64,000 bases of DNA from assembly GCA_963678705.1 (NCBI GenBank), contig OY783212.1:14942001-15006000 (forward strand), in the 5' to 3' direction. The translations under genes were made by a program, and so were the position numbers. The notes below the pieces were generated by a model. It saw only the letters and a list, made by a program, of their open reading frames with translations, was not told where the DNA came from and ran no database searches. Shown here piece after piece: positions 25,506 to 36,200 of the stretch. Position 1 is the stretch's first letter, and each line of letters begins with the position of its first letter. The stretch is from Panorpa germanica (taxonomy: Eukaryota; Arthropoda; Insecta; Mecoptera; Panorpidae).

Positions 25506-26596
25506 TATAGAATAACTACAAATACAGGTTTCAGTGATTTTGAATTGAAAACAATATTTTCTTTTAATCTTTTTGCTACAAATTCAAGTCAGAGGCAGTG
25601 TGTACCTGGCCTAATCAAACATTTATTAGGTGCTACAAAACATTTCAAGCTAAATAACAACCTCGGTTCTAATTTGTTCCAGTATCTCATATAAATTATA
25701 TATCTCTGGCTTAACTCGGGTAGCACTGCTGGTAGTGGTAGTGGTGCCGTGGTGGTGTTAGTCCACAACCCTTTAGGTAACTGGTAATAGATACGGAATG
25801 AAATTATCTTCTAAAGAGCAGATTGTTGTTAAACTTTGAGACTTTTTACCACCCCATAAATTGTAATTGGTTACACAGAACAGTTACAGTTTACAGAGTC
25901 TACTATTGTTAAGTTAAACCAACGATTTAACTACCCCAGACATTTTCAGTATAAAACCTAACCTTACTCCAACACCTCCTAGACTCAGTCCCAGTCCCAC
26001 CCCTAGCTAACCCTAATGGATTAACGGGGACATAGACACCCTTGTTGAGTGTCGAAACCCTCTTCATATTAAACAGCAGGAGTTTAACGCCTTTTGTATG
26101 AAGTTGGAACGAGAGCATCGACACCGCTGGAACCGTTAACGCAACCAGAGGGTAGAAGACCAGCGTGGGGCATTTCTGTCTTAACAGAATCTTGGTTTAT
26201 AATTGATTGTCGGTTTTGGCCGTATTATAATTTACAATCAATCGCCTTCTCGAAGATATTGTTTTTATTACTTTAAGATAAATTGAGACGTAGATTGTAA
26301 GTCAGGTATAGACAACCGTTTAGTGGTTTCGATTCATTCATGAGTTTTGAACAGCTCAATGAATACCTTTTACCTTAGTTAGTTGTATTGGTAAGAAATA
26401 TTAGCGAAATCTAGGTGCCCTGCCCTTATGTATACCTCCCAGAACCGTTTTTAGACATATGAAACATAGACACGTGCCTATGAAGGAGGGGCGGTTTCGC
26501 ACCAGAAGTGCGACTGCAAGTAGAAGCTCTCCTCAATAGGACCCTAACAAATTTAATTTTATATAGTGAAAATTTAATTCATATTTTTATTAAATT
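25506..26596. other. Intergenic DNA, no gene recognised
   Basis: Contains moderately GC-rich segments at about 25960-26170 and 26410-26540, overlapped by short ORFs on both strands that I do not recognise. A short inverted repeat (ATTGATTGT and ACAATCAAT) lies at about 26200-26242. Confidence 0.45.
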
Positions 26597-26990
26597 GCGG
26601 ATAAATTGGCAAAGGAATCAATAAATTTGGAAATTGAGATGAAAGTGCAATTACCTTCATATGAAATTTTTAATATAATCAAAAAATTAAACTTCAATTT
26701 GAGAAACCAAGATTTCATTAACAAAAGTAATCATTGTAAAACTCCAGCTCACCTGTACAAAATTAATATTAAATCCGATGTTGTGAAGAAGGAACTTTGG
26801 ATCATATTATATTTGAATGCATAAATTATAGTTTAGAAAGATCAAAATTCAATAGTGAAATATTAGATGTGATTAAAACTTTTCCTGTTAATACTAAATT
26901 TTTGTTAAGTGATTCAAAATTAATTAGTGAATTATTTAAATATTTAGAAATTTGTAAAATTGAATTATAAATTGTAAAATATATATAAAA
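26597..26990 (+). pseudogene. LINE 3' end, RNase H tail fragment, copy 1
   Basis: The sequence begins inside the RNase H region (ADKLAKESINLEIEMKV), continues with HCKTPAHLYKINIKSD and, after a frameshift near 26785, GTLDHIIFECINYSLERSKF. The segment from H-I-I-F-E-C onwards resembles the C-terminal end of LINE polyproteins. The copy at 51175-51670 matches it closely but keeps about 130 bp that are missing here near 26720. It is a broken 5'-truncated retrotransposon, followed by AT-rich DNA with A-runs. Confidence 0.65.
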
Positions 26991-28189
26991 AATATTTGGT
27001 GGTGGCTATGTATAAAAAAAAATATTTTTATTTTTTCTCCAATCTCTTATTGATTCTTTCTATAAATCTCCTCGTTTTGCAATTGTTTTCTTAACGTTTT
27101 ATTCTTATTCGTTCTGTACCATTATTATTGTGTTTAATCCGAAAAAAGATTCTCTGGGTAACTGCGGGTCAGTAAGAAGTGCAAAACAAAGACAACAAAT
27201 TTCCACTACATATCACTATTTTCTAGTAGGATTATTTATATCCATTTTCTTAGACATCACAATAACTCATGATATCACCTAATTAAGTATTATAAAGCAC
27301 TTCCTTATTATTATAAAAACCATATTATTAAGCTCTTTCATACGTCAGCCCCAATATAATTCCACATAGCTTAAAAAAAGAAAAACAACAACAAAAACAA
27401 AAACAACGACAATGGAACCCAAAACGTTATCTTTTATTACACTGGCAGACAAAAACATAAGGTATTTATCTTGATTATTCCAACAGCGTAGAAGAGCAGC
27501 CTCTGAACTGAACTGAACGGAACTGAACGGAACAAAACGGCAGCTGTTTTTAGGCACAGAACAAATGTAATGTGATGGAAATCTTAATTCATTATCTGCG
27601 AAGAAATTATTTGCACAGTTTCTTGTTCAAGCTTATTTTTTTCTAAACAACCAAATTAAATTCCAACAAAAAGCTAATTTCTTCGTTTTCTTGTTTGCAA
27701 ATATTTTTGTATTATTTCAACTGGGCTTATGATTTATTTTTATCGTTATAACATACAGCGCTTGAAGCTTGAAGGGAACAACGGACTCGCTGGGAACTAA
27801 CCTTGTGTACAACGTTGTAATTTATTTCTTTTTCTGCGTTTTCCGTTCTGCTTTCTCATGTATTATATTTTCATGCTGAATCTGATTTTCTTGTTAATTT
27901 ATTGGAAAGTCACAATAATTTATATAGCAGTTCTATTTATACCTTACACTTATTTTTTGAAAGTACTTTAGAACATGATTTATAACCTGTTGCTCCCTTT
28001 TCTATCTCTTGAACTTAATTTGTTTCAAAATGTAAATGTTAACCCCACATTGAAGATGGACCATGACAATATTCGTACACGTAGGTCAAAACTCTAACAA
28101 CTCAAAAAAAAAATTGTTTTTCAGGAACGTACAAAAATTTGACGGGCTTGTAGATCGTTAGTGAAATATCTCCGAAAACCCGAAATTTG
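26991..28189. other. Intergenic DNA, nothing recognised
   Basis: AT-rich. At about 27370-27545 the sequence contains A-rich runs and a GAACTGAACTGAACGGAAC simple repeat (about 27505-27525), which creates a spurious minus-strand ORF. No gene is seen. Confidence 0.5.
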
Positions 28190-28258
28190 AGTTGATTTAT
28201 ACAGTTCTTATAACCTGTTTTAAGCATAAGTCGACGCCGAACTCTCGTAATTTCAAAT
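28190..28258. mobile_element. TA-flanked MITE, family A half copy
   Basis: Only the right-hand part of the family A element is recognisable: CTTATAACCTGTTTTAAGCA followed by GCCGAACTCTCGTAATTTCA. It matches the right end of the 14995 copy. The left half is missing or too diverged. Confidence 0.55.
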
Positions 28259-30265
28259 GTATCACTTATTTTTATAACATAAAAATAAATGTTTTTGCGA
28301 CAAGGTATAGAAGTAATAGAAAGTAATAAAAATAGTGTTTCCGAAAAAGGAAACATTCTTTGTACACTGGATCTCTACACATTAATTTCTTTTTCTATTA
28401 TTTGTGTCTAATCATAAATGTCTCTATAAAAATATTTTCTCTAAATTGCATATAAGATCAAGACAAGTTTATTATCAAATTAAAATAAATGAAGAAATTC
28501 TATATCTTTAATATTAAGGTGACCAAATATTTTTTACACTAAAGGACTGTGTACTGGAATTCTCAATGGATAAGGGTGGATGATTTGGTTTAATTTTAAC
28601 TTTATCTTTTTTAAATTTATTTTTGTTCTTAATACTTGGAAAAATATTTTACAGGCCTACAAACTGATTTGATGTCTTTTAAACGCATGAGAGCTAAAAA
28701 AATGTTATTTCTTAAAAAAATTTAAATATGCACTTCACTTCGCCATAATCGATTGTCTAAAAAAAAGAAAAATTGTAAATTATTTGTTATTATAAACGGA
28801 TCGACGATAAATAAAATTAAAAATATATGAATAATAATTACATAAACGTTTAGGAGAGTTAATGCGATATAAAAATTTTCAGATTCAACTTTTGAAACGG
28901 TTTTTTACTTTAAACTCTACCACACCGTTTTATATCTTCATTATCAAAATTATTATCCAAACAACAGCATGTCGATAAACTGAACTGCGAGAATACTTGT
29001 ATCTATAAAAACAAAGATGTTTATTTTTAGACATCGTTTAAAAAAACCTGCAAGTGTTATGTTAAATCCCGTAGTAAAAGAAATGTAGTATGTTTGTTTA
29101 TTCAATATTTTAATACACATTTACATAAATAAATATATTTGTAAATAAAATGCAAAAAAACAAATAGTTCACGGAATTATAATACAATAACATGTTTAAA
29201 ATCAAAACAATTTAAAAATGTGGTCGACCTATTTTCAGATATACAAATAAAAATAAAACATTATAAAGAAAACCACTTCCAGAAATGGTAAAATCTTTAA
29301 CTTCAAGTTACGTTATTGTTAACATTGGTTATTTCTTGAGATGTCTTTTGAAATATGTATCAATTATCGAGAAACATTGCCCATTATTTTAGCATCTTAT
29401 CATTTAAGTTTAAAATATATTTACAATGCAATACACTCTATTAAAAGAGAAGTTAAAAGAAGGTCTTTGGTAATAAAAGAAGCGCAACAGATATCTTGTT
29501 TGCGCGCTAAGCAAATATTTAAAGAATAACAGTAATAATACCTCGAGACAGTACTGTTTTTAGGGAGTTTTGTGTTTGTAGTAATTTCTCTGATATAATA
29601 TTGCTTTTCGACTATTACTAAATGTTGAAATGAGACATTCATCAACTGAAAATTGTAATGTAAAATAATATATGGAGATAATGAATGGAGGTCTCTAGGA
29701 TATGAAACTATAAATACCATTCAAATAAATTTTTTTCTCTCACGAAAACTTCAAAAATCTCAGCAAATATATAATTTTTAATGTTTCAAATTGAGATAAT
29801 ATTTTTTAATATATTTGTACATAGAAATTGATAAAAATACATTTCGTGTTATATAACATTAATACTCAAGCAATCTTGAACGTAATCATGTTATTAAACT
29901 AATATAGTACTTATTTATTACCGTCCTCATTGTGGTAAATCATGTACTTACTTAGTTACTGCAATTTATTACTCTTTTATTACCTACAGACAGATAACAC
30001 GATAAAAATACAATAATATTTGTATTATAGAGATAAGATAACATTATATAAAACAACAATATTGTTTTCCAGATGTTTATGCGGTTTGCAAGCATTGGTA
30101 GTACCATACCTCTACAGCTTACATCATGAGTTATTGAGTCACGTGATGGAAAGTTTACACTTAAATACCAGAACGAATTAGAATCTGGTGATAACACATT
30201 GTGATTTTAATGTGCTAAGACTTGTGTAGATATTCAGGTGCAGTGTTTGTGTTTATAACGGTACA
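28259..30265. other. Upstream flank of the aminoacylase gene
   Basis: Very AT-rich DNA without recognised genes. The 5' untranslated region and promoter of the aminoacylase gene should lie at the right end, but I cannot place a TATA box or start site convincingly. Overlapping short ORFs around 29340-29720 have no recognisable domain. Confidence 0.4.
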
Positions 30266-33200
30266 ATGACAGACTGGGAAAATAACAGTGCAATTAAAAA
30301 TTTTAGGGAATATTTACGTATTCCCAGCGTTCATCCAAATGTTGATTATTGTAAGTATTCAATCGCATTTACTTTTAGGTTAGAATTGCTTATCAAATTT
30401 CTTTATTTGTTAAAAGTCATGCTAAATTATATTCATACAGTTACATGTATGATTGCGTTTAGAATATATATATTGTGTATAAGGTAATGGCCACATTCTT
30501 ATTTTTGTTTACATTTTGAGTAATTAAAACTTTTCATTATATATAATAATACATAATATTAATTATTATTATGTGGCACCTCACGCAGTGCAATTACATA
30601 GGGTTCTTATTTTTCGTTGCATGTTTTCGGTGTTTTTGTTATTTAGTTTCTTGTTAAATGTTTTGCATAACCTGTTGAATTCTTGTTACGCGCTCTTTTG
30701 CGTAGACTGTTTAAAAGAAGTAAAAAAAACAAATATGCGGTCAAATCAAGCGAACACGGTGATTGATCAACATAGTTTGTTATGGTACCGGAAATAAAAT
30801 TGTTACAAACAATAAATAATTACCAAAATTAAGTTAAATCAAAATAGCGAATTTCTGTAGAAATTTTAAATGCTATCAGTATATTTTCGTAAAATATTGT
30901 CAATTTGTAAATGCTTTTGGGAAAATGGTAGTCACTAAGAGACTTTACCAATTTATACTGGATAGGATAATCTTATATTTATAAAAAAAAGGGTTTTCAC
31001 TTTTTTGAAATAATGTAGCTAAAAATTCTGTATTTGTTTTGATGTACATGAAAAGTAACGTACAAAAAATTGGTGTACTCTGCAAAGTCAATGTCAGTAC
31101 TGACAGTAATGACATTTTGTTTAGGTCTACACTTTATTAATATAAACTAGAGGTTCATTAAAGGAATAAATTAAATCTCCCTATCGCTTTAACTATAATT
31201 TCCTGTACTAAATTAACCCCACGTTATTTATAACTCATATAATGAAGAGTATTATTATTCAATGATGTTTTGTTTATGCATTTTTTAATAACATTAATTA
31301 TAATTTTGTTTTGTCAGTAAAATCAGATTACTTTCAATGAAATCGGATTTTGATTATTTTATTATAATTCGTAGGTTTCACGAAATTATTATGATTATAA
31401 AGTAACATCGATTTTGTGAATTTAATTAATTTATTCATTAATTATATAATAGTAATGTAAAGAATATGACTCTTTCCTTCCTAACTAACTTGAAGTATTT
31501 ATTTTTAGCAGGATGCGTTGAATTTTTAAGTAGACAAGCGGAGTCACTTGACTTGCCTATTACAGTCCATCATTGTTCTCCAGGAAAACCAATTGTAGTT
31601 ATATCATGGATCGGTACTAAACCTGAACTTCCGTCAGTAATTTTGAACTCTCATATGGATGTCGTTCCCGTATTTGAGGTATATAGAGTTATTTTATTTC
31701 CTAACATAATTGTATATTAAAGAATTCACCGGTTCAAAGATTTATATGATGTTACTTAATTAAGTGTTCAGAACAATTTTGAAAGGGAAGCAAGATTATA
31801 TTGATTCGATTATTATATATAAAATAAAAATAGAAATAATTAATTCTTGTTAATATAGGAAAGTTGGACTCATCCTCCTTTCAGTGCCCATCTGGACGCA
31901 GAAGGTAAAATCTTTGCTCGAGGGTCCCAGGATATGAAATGTGTTGGCATACAATTTATTGAGGCCATTCGAGAACTGAAGAACAGTAACACCCAACTGA
32001 AAAGAACTGTGCACCTAACTTTTGTACCAGGTATATTACCTACACACATCCTTTTTAAGGATTAAGAAATCTTAAGAAGCTTATAAAATAAGATATCTTT
32101 AGATTAAATATTACTAGACTTCGCATAAGTAAAATATTACATTGATTTAAGGTAATATTCATATTTTATGTGTAGCGGGTTAGCTTATATAATATTTACT
32201 AATTATATTAGGTACGTAAGAACATATATTCATTATAAACATTTTAAATGAACAGATGAAGAAATTGGAGGAGTGCTGGGAATGGCATTATTTGTAAAAA
32301 CTCCCGAATTCAGAAAATTAAATGCTGGGGTCGCAATTGATGAAGGAATTGCTAGCCCTACAGAAGATTATCCATTGTTCTATGCTGAAAGGGCCATTTG
32401 GCGTAAGTACAAACATTTATATATCCTGTAAATAATCATTAGACAGACCTTTTTTTAGATATTACCATAAAATATATTTCGTTATATCCGTATGCTTATT
32501 TAATGTATATATTATTTGTTTCAAGACTAAAGTCAAAGTAAACTTAAAAAATAAAATAAAAAACAATTAGAGATAAACTAGGAACTAATCAAATATTAAA
32601 TAGCCGAAATAAAAAATATGTTTTCATACTCATATGTTTAACAAGAAAACTTTAAATATTAGAATTAATTAAAGTGTCGTTCCACAATGTGTGCTCTTAA
32701 TTCCAAAAATAACCGGAAAGAAATTTATTTATTTTAGACGTTAATGTAAGATGTCCCGGCACACCTGGTCATGGATCATTACTTTTAAAAGAAACTGCGG
32801 GGGAAAAGATTCGATACATTATAGATAAGCTAATGGATTACAGAAAAACTCAAGAACAACTTTTGGAAGACAACCCAGATTTCACTATCGGCGATGTCAC
32901 TACAGTGAATGTAACTATGCTAAGAGTAAGTTTCATTGATTTCTTTATATTAGAAATTGTTTTCAATTGTTTCATACTAAAATTTAAATGTATATGTAAA
33001 AAATATTATTATTTCTAATCTCACTTTTTATAAATCAATCAAACCAAGTTTGGTTATGTTTATGTTATTGATTTGTTATAGATAAGGCTTTAATGAGAAA
33101 AAAAATTGATGTTAAGTGTGTAATGAATAAAATAGTATACTTTAATTTGTTACCCCATAAATAATGGCCTCATGGTTAATATATAATATAGTAATATACA

Positions 33201-36200
33201 AATATATATTTACATTCTGTGTTTAGCTTGATTGATATACATATATATATATATATATGTGGAAAACGAGAGTACAATGCCACTACTAACGTGGAAAACG
33301 AGAACTATCCAACTTCTTATGTGGAAAACAATAACCAATCCGCTAATCTGATGTGGAATCAAGGTACTCTTATTTAATTTAGGGCAAATGTCAATTCAAT
33401 TAATATTCAACTATGTAATATCTTAGTTGGTTTGTCAGGATGATAAAGAATCACATAATTGGTTTAATACATTTATTGAATAAAATAATAACGATGATAA
33501 TAATAATGATAATAATAATGATACAATATAAACGTTGGTGTTTACTTTACAAATACAGAACAATGAATGCATACACCACCTTAAGTTCTAGCTAATATAT
33601 ACTCAGTCCTACATTAGTTTTCAGCTTGACTTTAAAAAGGTTTGTTTTTATTATTTCCAAGAATACGTCTGGTTAATTTTAGTAAACACATCCCTTACAT
33701 ATTCAGTCACTGGTTTAAAGTTTCACACAATATAATTGCTTCGACCTTTCACTTGGTTTCTATTTAAAACATACCGTCATTAATCACATTCTTTATGACT
33801 TTCTTAGACCGGGTATTATAGTTACGCCTACTTTGTATGCTTAATTTATTTTTTCTTTCCACACGGCCATATGACTCCTCTTTGGCCTCCAAAGACGATA
33901 CGTCACTGCGGTCATCTGTTTGCTGTTCGGCACCTGACACAACATGTCCAGTTTCAGAATCGCTGTCGTCTGAGAACACGCCCCATAGCTTCACATGATC
34001 GGCATTTGAATGTGTATTAGAAGTACCTTCCCCTGCACCGATACGTCTTACCCTATACCGCTCATTTGGGTCATCTCCTGTAACCTCATACGGTCCTAAA
34101 TATTTCTTATGTAATTTAAATCCAGTACCAAACTGGGTTCTTTTTACGCCATCAATGTCTCCGACTTTGTATGTCCTAGCTGGTTTCCTATTTCTATTGA
34201 AATTCTTGCGATTCTCTTCCTGTGTTTTTAATATTTGTTTCTGGGCGTTAACACGTAACTCGTGGAAGTCGTCCTCACGCATTTCTCGATTACCTTTTTC
34301 TAACAGCTGAGAGATATGCGTCTCCTCATCTGTTTTCATTGTCGCACCTGTTAACAACTTGAACGGTGTAGTATTTATGCTACGCTGATAAGTTTTGTTT
34401 AATGCTTGCTCTTCGACCTTGCCGTCGTTCAACCAGGTTTCTACATGTTTCTCAACTTCTTCTTGTTCGCAGTAAGCCATACGTCGCGAATTTTGAAAAA
34501 CAGGAACCTCATCGGTCATGTATATTTCTGCTGCTTCAGTAACCCTTGTTACTTTTGGTTCATAAGTTTTAACTAGTTCCTCAACTTTAGCCCTGGCACC
34601 TGGACTAATGTTATTACCCATGACGATTTCGTCGTCGGCTACACATAATTTTTTATACTGTTCACTTTCCACGTACTTTTTTCGCATGGTAATACCGTCT
34701 ACGCTTATTATAGTTTCTACTTGATCTAGCAGAGGTTTACCGATTACAACACTATGTCTAGTTGTACTTGATGGAACTATTAAAAAGTTAGTACAGTACT
34801 GTTCATTGTCTACTTTCACTTGAGCACTAAATTCACCTAAAACTTTGATTTGAAATCCTCCGATTCCAGTCAATACAATATTGTTTTCGCGCACAACCGC
34901 TTTATTACTTAATTTAATATAATCGTCAGCTCTAATCAAATTCTGATCACTTCCGGTATCAATCAGACATTTAAAACTGATACTGTCTATGCTCATGTCT
35001 TTTGTCATATTACAGGTTTTATTTGTGTCCACTAACAAAGCATCACTTGTTTTATTCGCGGTACAATTTCTCGAAATATGTCCCTCTTCATGACATTTGA
35101 AACACTTTATTTTACTTTCACTTTTTATCTTTTCACTTGATTCATTTCTTTTACTATTAAGGTATTCGTTGCTTTTTCGGCACACGTTTTCTTTATGTCC
35201 GAGTTCATTACAATTAAAACATTTTATCGCGTTTGATTCTTTTGGTCTGTCTTTACGTACACTAAAATTATTCCTTTCTTGCACTTGCAATAGTGTCGAA
35301 TCATACCGTTTTACTTTTAACAACAAATCGGGCACTGTTTTAAAGTCGCACATTGATAACACACTTATCAAGTCTTTGTTGTTTAGTCCGGCTATTATGT
35401 ATTTTATCACGGCCTTTTCACTGATATTATCACTCTTACTGGCGATCGCTTTCACCGAGTATACATAATCTTCTATTGCTTCGTTTTTTTCTCGTTGTCT
35501 CTTCATTAGTTCCATGTGTACGTCAGATTCATCGTACTCCACTGGAAAATTCCTGATTAATTCGTATTTGAACGTCGTCCAATCCTTGACTACGTTCAAA
35601 CTAGCATCAAACCAGTTTTTCGCGGCACACTGCAGCTTGTTGACACCTTGATGAAGCTTCACTTTATCACTCCATCCATAAATGTCTGCTATTTCATCCA
35701 ATTTTCGCACCCAAGCTGTAGCCGTCAATACCGTGCTTGCTGGGTTAAACACAGGTATACATTCCAGGTTCTGTGTCGGCATAAACCCATGATGATTCAT
35801 TCTCTGTTCCTGTATTGTACTATTCCCGATACTCAACTGCAATAGTTCTGTTCTAAGCCTCGTCAGCTCTGCTTGTACTCCCAACCAACTATCTTCATTA
35901 GATGTTGAGTTACCTGAGCGTCCAGCTAACAAACTATCTTCCACAGTAGTATCGTTCATGTTTACGTTATATGCCATTTTCAATTTTCTCCTCGTAAAAC
36001 AGTTTACACACTTTTCTGATACAATTCACTTGCTAGTCCTATTATAAAGTCCGTCTTATAAATTCTCGACTATTCCGCTAATGAACTATCACTTGAAAGC
36101 ACTGTTTGTAGAAAACTATCTTGTATTATTCTTTTTTGTATTATTCACTTGTGGATAACTCGTAGATAACTAATCCGCACTTAGTTCAATTCGCTATAAG

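Noticed and set aside
31505..31511. Alternative acceptor TAGCAG for aminoacylase exon 2
   Set aside because: Using the downstream AG would create a TGA at the exon junction; the upstream TTTTAG keeps the frame.
35097..35468. 123-codon plus-strand ORF
   Set aside because: Antisense shadow of the Gag coding region; no domain.
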